Notes: generated from the letters alone by a model not told the origin. DNA of 64,000 nt from JADKAV01 sp037045455 (GCA_037045455.1 JBAOIN010000016.1:620001-684000), one strand, 5' to 3'; counted from the stretch's first letter, positions 1 through 8,891 are shown. Translations and numbers: made by a program.

Positions 1-89
1 AGGCCGTGAGCAAGGGCGTCATCCACAAGAACCAGGCCGCCAACAAGAAGAGCGCGCTGAACAAGGCTGTCGCCTCCGCGAAGTCCTGA
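1..89 (+). CDS. rpsT: 30S ribosomal protein S20, C-terminal fragment
   Basis: The last 28 codons of S20, reading from base 3 to a TGA at 87-89; the start lies before the window. The tail contains the S20-type stretch GVIHKNQAANKKSAL, rich in Lys, Asn and Ala. S20 binds 16S rRNA during 30S assembly. In many actinobacteria rpsT is followed by lepA and hemW; here the next gene on this strand is an acyl-CoA synthetase at 341. Confidence 0.93.
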   Translation, partial: AVSKGVIHKNQAANKKSALNKAVASAKS

Positions 90-130
90 CGACAGGGTAA
101 GTCCCGATCCGCTGGGTTACGGACGGCCAA

Positions 131-215
131 TCGGTGAGCCTTCCGGGCATCCGTTAGCATCGCGGGCGGGTTTTTGCCGCCCTGAGTGCTCACCGATGCC
201 CGGCACGCTCACGGA
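131..215. repeat. 85-bp intergenic inverted-repeat element, copy 1
   Basis: Left end TCGGTGAGC (131-139) pairs with GCTCACGGA (207-215, one mismatch), and inside it GGGCATC (145-151) pairs with GATGCCC (195-201). A second copy of exactly the same length and plan lies at 18064-18148. Both share GGGCATCCGTTAG, GCGGGCGGG and TGCTCACCGATGCCC. A second GCTCACCGA (188-196) inside the element could compete for the left end. In this copy a hairpin GGGCGG/CCGCCC with a T-rich loop (164-182) could also act as the rpsT terminator. The element could be a REP/MITE-like repeat or a structured RNA; its function is unknown. Confidence 0.75.
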
Positions 216-340
216 TTGCGATTCCTCGTGCCGCGGGAAAAGATCCGGTTTGCGGCGAATTGCGCGGGATTCCACTGCATACCTGCGCCCGGCCTATTAG
301 TGTGGCGCGTATCACATCCGCCCACGGAAAGGCCAACACT

Positions 341-2167
341 GTGGCTACCACAACGACGGGTCGCGAAACACTCGGGGAGACCGCTGAGTCCGTCGCCCAC
401 ATGATCATGGACCGGGCCAGCGCCACGCCGAACGCCGAGGCGTTCCGCGCACCGACCGCCGACGACTCCGGCTGGCGCTCGCTGACCTGGAAGCAGACCT
501 ACGACGACTCCGAAAAGCTCGCAGCCGGTTTGCTCGCCCTGGGTCTGGAGCCCGAGCAGCGCGTGGCTATCGCGTCCAACACACGCTTGGACTGGATCCT
601 GGCCGACTATGCGGTGATGCTGGCCGGCGGTGCGACCACCACGGTCTACCCGAGCACCGGTGACTCCGACGTCGCCTACATCCTCGGGGACTCCAACACC
701 CGCTACGTCTTCGCCGAGGATGCCAGTCAGGTCGAGAAGATCGCGGCCCACCGGGCGGACCTGAACGTCGAGAAGGTCATCATCTTCGACGGCCAGGGCG
801 ACGGTGACTGGGTCATCACGATGGATGAGCTGCGCGGTCTTGGTGAGTCCTACTTGAAGGACAACCCGGACTCGGTGACCAAGGTGGCCCAGGCCGTGAA
901 GTCCGACAGCCTCGCCACCCTGATCTACACCTCGGGCACCACGGGCAAGCCCAAAGGTGTCGAACTCACGCACAGCAACTGGACCTACGAGGGTGCCTTC
1001 GTCGAGAGCGTCAACATCCTGACCATCGACGACGTGCAGTTCCTGTGGCTGCCGTTGGCGCACTCGTTTGGCAAGGTACTGATGTCCCTGCAGCTGCAGG
1101 TCGGCTTCGTCACTGCCGTTGACGGCCGGGTACCCAAGATCGTGGAGAACCTGCCGGTCGTGCAGCCAACGTTCATGGCTGCTGTACCGCGGATCTTCGA
1201 AAAGGTGTACGCCCGAGTGGCGCAGACTGCGCTCTCCGAGGGTGGCGCCAAGGCCAAGATCTTCACCTGGGCGTTCAAGATGGGCAACGAGGTCAGCGAG
1301 AAGCGACTCAACGGCCAGAAGCTCTCCGGTATGGACAACATGAAGTTCGGCATCGCCGACAAGTTGGTGTTCTCCAAGATCCGGGAGCGGCTCGGCGGCC
1401 ACATGCGCTACATGATCTCCGGCTCGGCAGCACTCAGCAAGGACATCGCCCTGTGGTTCTACACCGCAGGCCTGCCGATCCTCGAAGGTTACGGTCTGAC
1501 CGAGACCAGCGCTGGCACGTGTGTGATGCGCCCCGACCGGATCAAGTTCGGCACTGTGGGAGAACCCGCCGGCGGCACCGAGATCAAGATCGCCGGCGAC
1601 GGTGAGATCCTGATCCGCGGGCCGGGCGTCATGCGCGGCTACCGCAACCTGCCCGAGGCCAACGCCGAGGTGTTCCCCGGCGACGGCTGGTTCGCCACCG
1701 GCGACATCGGCGAGATCGACGACATGGGCCGCGTGCGGATCACCGACCGCAAGAAGGACCTCGTCAAGACCTCCGGCGGCAAGTACATCGCGCCGTCGGC
1801 CATCGAGAGCCAGTTCAAGGCGATCAGCGGCCTGGTCGGCAACATGGTCGTCCACGCCAATGACCGCAACTTCGCCAGTGCCCTGATCACGCTGGACCCG
1901 GACGCTGCGGCGGCGTGGGCCGCCGATCACGGCAAGGCCGGTGCGTCACTGTCCGAGATCGCCAAGGACCCCGAGCTCATCAAAGAGATGCAGGGGTCGG
2001 TCGACGAGTTGAACTCCAAGCTCAACAAGTGGGAGACCATCAAGAAGTTCGAGATCCTGGACCGGGACTTCACGGTTGAGGCCGGCGAGCTCACGCCGAG
2101 CCTGAAGGTGAAGCGCAAGGCCGTCGAGGAGAAGTACCGCGACATCCTGGACGCGATGTACGGCTGA
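341..2167 (+). CDS. Long-chain acyl-CoA synthetase (AMP-forming)
   Basis: A 608-residue protein of the FAA1/FadD15-like long-chain acyl-CoA ligase group, which activates fatty acids to acyl-CoA with ATP via an acyl-adenylate. The phosphate-binding A3 motif YTSGTTGKPKGVELTH, the GYGLTETSAG motif and the C-terminal ITDRKKDLVKTSGGKYIAP segment are all intact. I choose the GTG at 341, which has GGAAAGG about 8 nt upstream; the frame is open from 260, but that stretch is not protein-like. The gene sits between rpsT and hemW, as AMP-ligase genes do in some other actinobacteria. A strong hairpin follows it. Confidence 0.92.
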   Translation: MATTTTGRETLGETAESVAHMIMDRASATPNAEAFRAPTADDSGWRSLTWKQTYDDSEKLAAGLLALGLEPEQRVAIASNTRLDWILADYAVMLAGGATTTVYPSTGDSDVAYILGDSNTRYVFAEDASQVEKIAAHRADLNVEKVIIFDGQGDGDWVITMDELRGLGESYLKDNPDSVTKVAQAVKSDSLATLIYTSGTTGKPKGVELTHSNWTYEGAFVESVNILTIDDVQFLWLPLAHSFGKVLMSLQLQVGFVTAVDGRVPKIVENLPVVQPTFMAAVPRIFEKVYARVAQTALSEGGAKAKIFTWAFKMGNEVSEKRLNGQKLSGMDNMKFGIADKLVFSKIRERLGGHMRYMISGSAALSKDIALWFYTAGLPILEGYGLTETSAGTCVMRPDRIKFGTVGEPAGGTEIKIAGDGEILIRGPGVMRGYRNLPEANAEVFPGDGWFATGDIGEIDDMGRVRITDRKKDLVKTSGGKYIAPSAIESQFKAISGLVGNMVVHANDRNFASALITLDPDAAAAWAADHGKAGASLSEIAKDPELIKEMQGSVDELNSKLNKWETIKKFEILDRDFTVEAGELTPSLKVKRKAVEEKYRDILDAMYG

Positions 2168-2175
2168 ACCAACCG

Positions 2176-2214
2176 GGAAGGGGGGCGGTGCGCTAGATGC
2201 GTCCGCCCCCTTCC
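2176..2214 (+). terminator. Hairpin after acyl-CoA synthetase
   Basis: GGAAGGGGGGCGG (2176-2188) pairs with CCGCCCCCTTCC (2203-2214) with one bulged G. There is no T-tract, as is common in high-GC actinobacteria. It starts 8 nt after the stop codon. Confidence 0.75.
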
Positions 2215-2279
2215 GCGTGTTCGAGAACGTCGGCGGTGCGCGACAACCCGCCCCCCATCCGCGTGTCCTACGGATCAGT

Positions 2280-2346
2280 GAACATTTCGGCAATCGCTGA
2301 ACACGGATGTCGGCCTTTGTGGTTACACGGGATTGCCGAGATGTTC
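2280..2346. repeat. Imperfect inverted repeat upstream of hemW
   Basis: GAACATTTCGGCAATC (2280-2295) faces GATTGCCGAGATGTTC (2331-2346): 16-bp arms with one mismatch and a 35-nt spacer. It ends 29 nt before the chosen hemW start. It may be a regulator site or an RNA hairpin; the sequence alone does not decide. Confidence 0.6.
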
Positions 2347-2375
2347 ATCGATCGCTCGTGCGGGACACTGGAGGC

Positions 2376-3545
2376 ATGCCCGCGCTGCCCGACGGTGACC
2401 CCGCGCCCGAGGACGGCCGGCTGCCCGACGGCCTGGACTGGTCGCGGCCGTTGCGCGCTTACGTGCACGTGCCGTTCTGCCGGGCGCGTTGCGGCTATTG
2501 CGACTTCAACACCTATACGGCAGGCGAACTGGGCGGCTTCGACACCGCCGGTTACGTCGCCGGGATCGGGCAGGAGATCGCATTGGCGGCGCGGGTCGGC
2601 CAGCCACAGCCATTGGCCTCGGTGTTCTTCGGGGGCGGTACGCCGAGTCTGCTGAGTGCTGATGAACTGGGCGGCGTCTTGCGACAACTGGACCGGGCAT
2701 TCGGCCTGGCCGACGACGCGGAAGTCACGATGGAGGTCAACCCGGAGGACGTCACGCCCCAGGCCGCGGCGGCATGGCTGGATGCGGGCATCACCCGGAT
2801 CAGCCTGGGCATGCAGAGCGCGGATCTTGCGGCGCTGACCGTGCTGGATCGTAAGCACACGCCCGGAGGAGCAGTCCGGGCGGCTGAACTGGTCCAGGCG
2901 GCAGGCTTTGGCCACGTGTCGCTGGACTTGATCTACGGGATTCCCGGACAGTCTGACGAGTCCTGGCGGCAGACCCTGCTCGCCGCACTGTCAGCCGAAC
3001 CGGACCACATTTCGGCGTACGCACTCGGGGTGGAACCGGGCACGGCGCTTGCCCGCAAGGTCGCCCGCGGGGAGATCGCGTCCACCGATCCGGATCGCGC
3101 TGCCGCCCAGTACGACATCGCTGATGAGACGTTGGCCGCCCATGGTTTCCAGTGGTACGAGATCTCCAACTGGGCCCGGCCGGGGGGCGAATGCCAGCAC
3201 AACCTCGGGTACTGGCGCAACGACAACTGGTGGGGCTTCGGCCCCGGCGCCCACTCCCACGTCGACGGCGTGCGCTGGTGGAACGTGAAGCGCCCTGCCA
3301 CGTACCGCTCGATGCTCGCTGCCGGTCGCAGCCCGGCGGCCGGGCGAGAGGTGCTCGACGCCGACGCGCGGCAGATGGAAGCGGTGATGCTGCAGGTCAG
3401 GCTGGCTGAAGGGTTTCGATCCGGGCGAGCCGGGACCTGACAGCAACTCGAGGGACTACTGGAAAAGACCGACGGCGCCCGCCTGCACCTGACCCGCAAG
3501 GGCCGGATGCTGGCGGACGCCGTCGTGCGCGCCCTTCTGGACTAG
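2376..3545 (+). CDS. hemW: HemW-like radical SAM protein, disrupted near its 3' end
   Basis: HemW-family protein (formerly called oxygen-independent coproporphyrinogen oxidase), a radical SAM haem chaperone. The [4Fe-4S]/SAM motif VPFCRARCGYCDFNTY is near the N-terminus, followed by VFFGGGTPSLL, DLIYGIPGQS and the HNLGYWRNDNWWGFGPGAHSH region. The ATG at 2376 begins MPALPDGDPAPEDG, as in actinobacterial HemW. An in-frame TGA at 3438-3440 stops the frame, yet the same frame continues to 3545 with a good HemW tail (LEGLLEKTDG to LADAVVRALLD). The residues just before the TGA do not look like HemW, so I infer compensating indels at about 3412-3445 rather than a true early stop. The total length of about 390 codons fits the family. 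Confidence 0.85.
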
Positions 3546-4570
3546 GGCGCCACCGGGACTCCCCGCAGCACCTTGTAGGCGTAGGCGTGGGCGATGAAGA
3601 CCACGGGGTAGGCCACCAGCAGGCCGATCCCGCACAGCAGCGCTCCGATGAACATCGCGATCAGCGACAGGATGAACAGCAGCAGCAAGTTGCCGACGTT
3701 GTCCTTCACGAAGCTGAAGCTGGCCTTGATGGAGTCGATCGCGCCCAGATCCTGGTCGAGGATGAAGTACACGAAGAAGGATCCGAAGAAGATCACAATC
3801 AGGCCTGGGATGATGCACAGAATCAACCCGATTGCGGTCATGATGCCGAGAAGGATGCCGGCCAGGATGATCCGGCCGAGCTTGTTGAAGCTCAGCAGTT
3901 CACCCAGCACGATCGGCCGGCCTTCGGTCACGGCCAGACCACCGCGCGCAACGCCCGCCTGAACCAGGTAGTTCCAGACGAAGCTGATGATCGCGAAGAT
4001 GAACGAGACCAGACCGCCGAGGAAGCCGCCTCCCGACCGCTGGACGACGAAGCCGTTCTCACCGGTGACCACGGTCGTTTCCGGAGCGGTCACCGTCTGC
4101 ACCAGGTACTGCAGCCCGTAGATCACCGCTCCGATGAGCATGAACACGAGCATCGCGATCAGGATCGGGCCGAGGTTCTCGGTGAACTTCTTCCAGCCGT
4201 AGCCGAAGGCATCACCGACCGAGAACGGACGCTGGCCACCGGCCGGCGGCATGCCACCGCCCTGGTAGGGACCACCTGGATAGCCGCCACCGGGCGGCTG
4301 ACCACCGGGCGGCTGACCACCGGGCGGCATTCCACCACCGGGGTACCCGCCGCCAGGGGGCTGACCGCCAGGGGGCATCCCGCCACCCGGATAGCCACCC
4401 CCGGGCGGACCCGGTGGCGGCGGCGGGGGAGGAGGCGGCGGCGTGCCACCAGGGGGACCGGGCGGCGGCGGAGGCGGAGGCACCGACGAGCCGGGTTGCT
4501 GGGGCGGCTGCGGGACACCACCCGGAGGCTGCTGCCCCTCGGGCCCGGGAGGTGGTGGGAATTGCGACAT
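3542..4570 (-). CDS. Pro/Gly-rich membrane protein
   Basis: A 342-residue protein with two parts. Residues 1 to about 120 are a low-complexity Pro/Gly/Gln tail, presumably cytoplasmic. Residues of about 135-335 form a polytopic membrane domain with roughly five to six hydrophobic segments (for example ILIAMLVFMLIGAVIYGL and IILAGILLGIMTAIGLILCI), resembling families annotated as glycerophosphodiesterase membrane-domain or DUF975-like proteins. The start ATG at 4570 has AGGAG 6 nt upstream, directly after the RDD gene's stop, so the two form an operon. Its stop overlaps the hemW stop convergently. The function is unknown; envelope or tail-mediated scaffolding is only a guess. Confidence 0.85.
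   Translation of the reverse strand: MSQFPPPPGPEGQQPPGGVPQPPQQPGSSVPPPPPPPGPPGGTPPPPPPPPPPGPPGGGYPGGGMPPGGQPPGGGYPGGGMPPGGQPPGGQPPGGGYPGGPYQGGGMPPAGGQRPFSVGDAFGYGWKKFTENLGPILIAMLVFMLIGAVIYGLQYLVQTVTAPETTVVTGENGFVVQRSGGGFLGGLVSFIFAIISFVWNYLVQAGVARGGLAVTEGRPIVLGELLSFNKLGRIILAGILLGIMTAIGLILCIIPGLIVIFFGSFFVYFILDQDLGAIDSIKASFSFVKDNVGNLLLLFILSLIAMFIGALLCGIGLLVAYPVVFIAHAYAYKVLRGVPVAP
4245..4560 (-). repeat. Coding Pro/Gly tandem repeats
   Basis: Within the membrane protein gene, short degenerate repeats encode units such as GGYPGGGMPPGGQPPGG, plus poly-proline runs. This is coding low-complexity sequence, not a CRISPR or non-coding repeat. Such tracts expand and contract easily, so the copy number may differ between strains. 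Confidence 0.85.
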
Positions 4571-4579
4571 GGGGTTCTC

Positions 4580-5102
4580 CTAGTCCTTGTAGACGACGGC
4601 CTTGGTGAGCTTGTCGGAAAGCAGGCACTGACGGTCCCTGTCCCACAAGGGCCACAGCACACCGATGTAGCAGATGAAGAAGTCGACGTACAGCAGCAAC
4701 AGCCGGCCGAAGGCGGTGCCGAAGCCGATCGCCTGACCCGACTGCATACCGACCGTGTGCATGCCCAGCGCCGACTTGCCCAGTGACTGGGTCGTGGTGC
4801 CTTCGCGGTAGGCCTTGTTCCAGAACAGGTAGATGATGCCGAGAGCCCAGAACAGCCAGTACCAGATGCCCAGGCCGGACGTCGTGGTGATCGTGACTCC
4901 GGAGTCGGTGGTCGTGGTCATGGTCTCCGGCTTGCCGAGCAGGAAGCCGATGCCGTTGAGAATGGCCAGCGGAATCACGTCAATGATGTAGGCCAACACG
5001 CGGTAGCCCCAGTTGGCGTACGTGCGTCCCGTCAAAGCGCCGGTCGGGCCACCGAACGCCGGGCCACCGGGAGGCGGAGGCGGGGAGGAGGGGAGTGGTC
5101 AT
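4580..5102 (-). CDS. RDD family membrane protein (one frame break near the start)
   Basis: A small RDD-domain membrane protein. The domain starts TYANWGYRVLAYIIDVIPLAI, and later hydrophobic segments include GLGIWYWLFWALGIIYLFW and LLLLYVDFFICYIGVLWPL. The intact downstream frame opens only at a TTG at 5035. An ATG at 5102 with GAGG upstream would give the N-terminus MTTPSSPPPPPGGPAFGGP if one C of the CCCC run near 5090-5093 is extra. That Pro-rich tail matches the style of the next gene, so I place the start at 5102 and treat the break as an error. It is probably co-transcribed with the gene at 4570-3542. Confidence 0.8.
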
Positions 5103-5207
5103 AGGAACCTCACAGAAAGTAGGGGCCAGTCACTTTTCGTGACCGGTTGGGGCGGGTCAAGAATAGTCCCGCGCGCCACCGGATCCTCGCATTTGCGGCT
5201 GCCGAGA

Positions 5208-5474
5208 TCAGCGGGATATCCACAGGAAGAAGGCAGCCGTGATCAGGATTCCGACAACACCTAGCGCGATCCCTGCAACGGCTAGCCCTGAACCTTGCCC
5301 GTTGGCGATCGAGCGGCGACGGCCTTGGATACCGAACACAATCGCCGCGATGCCCGTGGGGATCGCCAGCAGCCCACAGAACAGCGACAAGAGGACCGTA
5401 ATGATGCCTGTGATCAGGGCGGCGACGGCCGTGGATTCCTGGGTGTTGCTGGGACGCGGGGTGTTGGTGCTCAT
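5208..5474 (-). CDS. DUF4190-type small membrane protein
   Basis: An 88-residue protein starting MSTNTPRPSNTQ, followed by two hydrophobic segments (AVAALITGIITVLLSLFCGL and GLAVAGIALGVVGILITAAF) separated by a basic loop, GIQGRRRSIANGQG. This is the usual DUF4190 plan. The frame extends to 5582 but the extension is not protein-like. The role is unknown; it belongs to the local group of three minus-strand membrane proteins. Confidence 0.8.
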   Translation of the reverse strand: MSTNTPRPSNTQESTAVAALITGIITVLLSLFCGLLAIPTGIAAIVFGIQGRRRSIANGQGSGLAVAGIALGVVGILITAAFFLWISR

Positions 5475-5637
5475 GGTCGTCAGGGTAACGCCGCGCTTGG
5501 CCACGGGACTGTGAGCGAATCGCGCCACGACGTGACCGGATCCGCTCACAGCGTCTGCACTTCTGCTCGCGTACGCGTCCATCGGGCGTCGACCAGGCCG
5601 ACCGCGAATCTGGCCCGCCCCCCTTGCCCGACGTACA

Positions 5638-5664
5638 CTGGCACTCGGGGCTACAGAGTGCTAA
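5638..5664 (+). promoter_or_regulatory. CIRCE operator (HrcA binding site)
   Basis: Left arm CTGGCACTC, 9-nt spacer, right arm GAGTGCTAA. The consensus is TTAGCACTC-N9-GAGTGCTAA, so the right arm is perfect and the left arm has two mismatches. A possible -10 box TACACT (5634-5639) overlaps the left edge. It lies 15 nt before hrcA, so HrcA should repress its own operon. Confidence 0.93.
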
Positions 5665-5678
5665 TCGAGGGAGGCGGC

Positions 5679-6692
5679 ATGGACGATCGCAAACTCGACG
5701 TCCTGCGTGCCATCGTGGAGGACTACGTGGCCACCCGGGAGCCGGTGGGATCCAAGGCCCTGTCCGAGCGGCACAACTTCGGCGTCAGTTCGGCCACCCT
5801 GCGCAACGACATGGCGATCCTCGAGGAGGAGGGTTACATCGTCGCGCCGCACACCTCCGCCGGCCGCGTCCCCACTGACAAGGGGTACCGGTTGTTCGTC
5901 GACCGGATCGCGCAGATCAAGCCCATGTCGCCGGCTGAACGCCGCGCGATCCACCAGTTCCTGGACAGCGCGATCGACCTCGACGACGTCATGCAGCGCA
6001 CGGTCCGGCTGCTGGCTCAGCTCACTCATCAGGTCGCGTTGGTCCAGTACCCGAGCCTGACCCGGTCGGGCGTGCGGCACGTGGAGATTGTGGGGCTGGG
6101 CACGCGCCGGGTGCTGTTGATCGTCATCGCCGATACGGGACGGGTGGAGCAGCGCACGGTCGAGAGTCCGATCGACGTCACTGACGAGGCTCTGCTCGAC
6201 CTGCGTGCCAGGCTCAACGCCGCGGTGGTGGGCAAGAGCTTCCCGGAGGTCAGCATGGCCGTCGACGACCTGCCCGAACAGACGCCGCCGGAGTACCGGC
6301 CGCTGGCAGCCAGTGTGCTCGCCTCCTTGCTCGACACCGTCGTGGAGCGCCAGGAGAACCGCATCGTGATGGGCGGCACGGCGAACCTGACCCGCTTCGG
6401 CGAGGACTATTCGGTGACCGTGGGTCCGGTGCTGGAAGCGCTCGAGGAACATGTCGTGCTGTTGCGGCTGTTGCAGGAAGTGGGCAGCCAGGACGACCTG
6501 ACCGTGCGGATCGGAGCGGAGAACGAGGTGGCCGGTTTGACCACCTCGGCGGTGGTGACCACGGGTTACGGCCCGCATCAGCAGAGCCTGGCGCATATCG
6601 GGGTGCTCGGCCCGACGCGCATGGACTACCCGGGCACGATGGGCTCGGTGCGGGCAGTCGCTCGTTACCTGGGCCGGATCCTGAGCCAGTAG
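5679..6692 (+). CDS. hrcA: Heat-inducible transcription repressor HrcA
   Basis: A 337-residue repressor that binds CIRCE elements and blocks heat-shock genes. The N-terminal winged helix is visible (MDDRKLDVLRAIVEDYV, then GVSSATLRNDMAILEEEGYI and HTSAGRVPTDKGYR, the family signature). The rest is the GAF-like/dimerisation region. The ATG at 5679 has GGGAGG upstream and follows the CIRCE site directly; the open frame from 5295 is only an upstream extension. dnaJ follows after 10 nt, so the pair is one autoregulated operon. Confidence 0.97.
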   Translation: MDDRKLDVLRAIVEDYVATREPVGSKALSERHNFGVSSATLRNDMAILEEEGYIVAPHTSAGRVPTDKGYRLFVDRIAQIKPMSPAERRAIHQFLDSAIDLDDVMQRTVRLLAQLTHQVALVQYPSLTRSGVRHVEIVGLGTRRVLLIVIADTGRVEQRTVESPIDVTDEALLDLRARLNAAVVGKSFPEVSMAVDDLPEQTPPEYRPLAASVLASLLDTVVERQENRIVMGGTANLTRFGEDYSVTVGPVLEALEEHVVLLRLLQEVGSQDDLTVRIGAENEVAGLTTSAVVTTGYGPHQQSLAHIGVLGPTRMDYPGTMGSVRAVARYLGRILSQ

Positions 6693-6702
6693 AAGGAAGA
6701 GG

Positions 6703-7840
6703 ATGGCCGACTATTACGAAACCCTCGGGGTGGCCCGCGACGCGACCCCGGAGGAGATCAAGCGCGCCTACCGGCGGCTGGCTCGCGAACTGCACCCCGA
6801 TGTCAATCCCGACCCCACCACCCACGACCGCTTCAAGGACGTGACCGCGGCCTACGAGGTGCTGTCCGACGCCGAAGAAGCGGCAGATGTACGACCTCGG
6901 CCACGACCCGCGGGCCGGTGCGGCCGGCGGCGGTGCCGGGTTCGGTGGTGAGAACCTCTTCGAGGATCTGCTCAACTCGTTCTTCGCCGGCGGTGGGGGC
7001 GCCGCCGGATCGCGGGGGCCGAAACCGCGCACCCGCCGGGGCCAGGACGCGCTGCTGCGGGTCGAGGTGGACTTGTCGGAGGCGGTGTTCGGCACGACCA
7101 AGGACATCACCGTGGACACCGCGGTCGGCTGTCCGACCTGTGCGGGCCGGGGGACCGCCGAGGGTGCGTCGCTGACCACCTGCCCGATGTGCCGCGGCCG
7201 GGGCGAGGTGCAGAACGTCCAGCGCACGTTCCTGGGCCAGGTCATGACCGCGCGGGCCTGCCCGCAGTGTCAGGGCTACGGCAACCTGAACCCCTCGCCG
7301 TGCCCGGAGTGCGCTGGTGACGGCCGCGTGCGGACTCGTGAGACCATCACGGTCGAGGTGCCCCCCGGCGTAGAGACCGGGACCCGGCTGCTGCTGTCGG
7401 GCAAGGGTGAGGTTGGCCCGGGCAACGGTCCTGCCGGGGACATCTACGTCGAGATCATTCAGAAGCCGCACCCCGTTTTCGAGCGGCAGGGCAACGACCT
7501 GCACGTGACGCTGAGCATCCCGATGACGGCCGCCGCGCTCGGCACGTCCATTCCACTGCAGACCCTGGACGGGGAGCAGAAGATCGAGGTGCGCCCCGGC
7601 ACTCAGAGCGGTGGTGTGCAGACGCTGCGCGGGCTTGGTGCCGCGCGGCTGCAGCGCTCAGGCCGCGGCGATCTGCACGTGCATCTGGACGTGGTGACTC
7701 CGACCAAGCTCGACGGGCCGCAGCGTGACCTCCTGGAGCAGTTGGCCGTGCTGCGCGACGAGGAGCGCGTGGAGCCGACGATTGTGGAGCACCAGTCCGG
7801 CTTGTTCTCCCGGATCAAAGAGGCGTTCAGCGGTAAATGA
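6703..7840 (+). CDS. dnaJ: Chaperone DnaJ (one frame break)
   Basis: Hsp40 co-chaperone of DnaK, of the HrcA-linked DnaJ2 type. The J domain with LHPDVNPD (HPD motif) is followed by a G/F-rich region, four zinc motifs (CPTCAGRG, CPMCRGRG, CPQCQGYG, CPECAGDG) and the C-terminal substrate domains. The J domain is read from the ATG at 6703 until about 6877. There one extra base (in GAAGAAG) shifts the frame, and removing it restores SDAEKRQMYDLGHDP. The corrected product is 378 residues, normal for DnaJ. The stop overlaps the rsmE start (ATGA). Confidence 0.95.
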
Positions 7841-8542
7841 CCGCACCGCTGTTCTATGTGGATCGCGTCGCGACGGCCCGGGTCGTGCTGACCGGCGACG
7901 ACGCCCGGCATGCCGGCGTGCTGCGCCTGCGCGGCGGGGAGCCGCGTGCTGGTCAGCGATGGGAAAGGCCGGCTCGGGCACGGGGCGGTGGCAGCCGTCA
8001 GCCCACGGCGTCTGGAGATCGACGTCGATCAGGTCTCGGCGGTTCCCGAACCGCCGGTGGTGCGAGTCGTCCAGGGCCTGCCCAAGGGTGAACGCGGCGA
8101 TCTGGCGGTCGAGTTGCTCACCGAGACCGGGGTCAGCGAGATCGTGCCGTGGCAGTCGCAGCGCACGGTGGCCGACTGGCGCGGCAAGGAGCAGACCAAG
8201 CTGCAGCGCTGGCAGCGCGTGGCCCGAGCAGCAGGAATGCAGTCCAGGCGTGCTTATTTGCCCCGGATCCTGCCGCTGTGCACGGGGTTGCCGGACTTGG
8301 TGGGCCAGGCGTTCGTGCTGCATGAGGAAGCGGACACCGATCTCTTCTCGGTGGATCCTGCAGCCGGGCCGATCACGGTTGTCGTCGGTCCGGAGGGTGG
8401 CTTGACCGACCACGAGGCGGCGGCGATGCAGGATGCCGGCGCCCGGATCGTGGGGCTGGGGGCGACCATCATGCGCACGTCGACTGCCGGCGCCGCAGCA
8501 TGTGTGTGGATCCGAGGTTTCGAAATGCGTACGCGTGCGTGA
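7837..8542 (+). CDS. rsmE: 16S rRNA m3U1498 methyltransferase (one frame break)
   Basis: RsmE, a SPOUT-class methyltransferase acting on U1498 of 16S rRNA. The N-terminal part (MTAPLFYVDRV, GDDARHAGVLRLRGGE) is in one frame. From about 7942 the next frame carries RVLVSDGKGRLGHG through VVVGPEGGLTDHE and LRTSTAG-like MRTSTAGAAA, the SAM-binding knot. One extra C near 7942 explains the break. The corrected product is about 234 residues, typical for the family. It overlaps dnaJ by ATGA. Confidence 0.93.
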
Positions 8543-8555
8543 CAGGATGGACGCT

Positions 8556-8891
8556 ATGTCTTGCATCTTCTGCGCGATCGCTGCCGGGGACATCCCGGCG
8601 ACAGTCGTGCACTCGACGGATCGCGTGGTGGCCTTCCGTGATCTCAAGCCGGTGGCGCCGGTCCACATCCTCGTGATTCCGCGCGAGCACTACGAGAACG
8701 TCGTGGAGCTCGCGGCCGATGCGGACGCTATGACCGACGTCATGAACGCCGTGACGGCCGTGAGCGAGTCCGAGGGGCTGGCCGATGGTTTCCGCGTGGT
8801 GTTCAACACCGGGAAAAATGGCGGACAGGAAGTCGGCCACGTTCATGCCCACGTTCTCGGTGGCCGGCGGATGGAGTGGCCGCCCGGATGA
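8556..8891 (+). CDS. HIT-family nucleotide hydrolase/binding protein
   Basis: A 111-residue histidine-triad protein. It starts MSCIFCAIAAGDIPATVV, and the catalytic triad HVHAHVLGG is near the C-terminus. HINT-branch proteins hydrolyse AMP-linked phosphoramidates. ATG 8556 is preferred over ATG 8547 because AGG lies at a suitable distance and family members begin this way. The stop overlaps the phoH start (ATGA), so they are translationally coupled. Confidence 0.92.
   Translation: MSCIFCAIAAGDIPATVVHSTDRVVAFRDLKPVAPVHILVIPREHYENVVELAADADAMTDVMNAVTAVSESEGLADGFRVVFNTGKNGGQEVGHVHAHVLGGRRMEWPPG

Noticed and set aside
209..1930. A 573-codon minus-strand open frame over the acyl-CoA synthetase gene
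   Set aside because: It mirrors the plus-strand gene in high-GC DNA. The plus-strand product has intact family motifs; the minus-strand one has none.
4245..4560. Short repeats that might look like a CRISPR array
   Set aside because: They are contiguous, degenerate and in frame, and encode Pro/Gly repeats. There are no unique spacers and no cas genes in the window.
3587..4786. A 399-codon plus-strand open frame opposite the Pro/Gly-rich membrane protein
   Set aside because: Composition is an artefact of the antisense of Pro/Gly repeats (runs of Arg, His, Thr). The minus-strand gene has a ribosome site and membrane helices.
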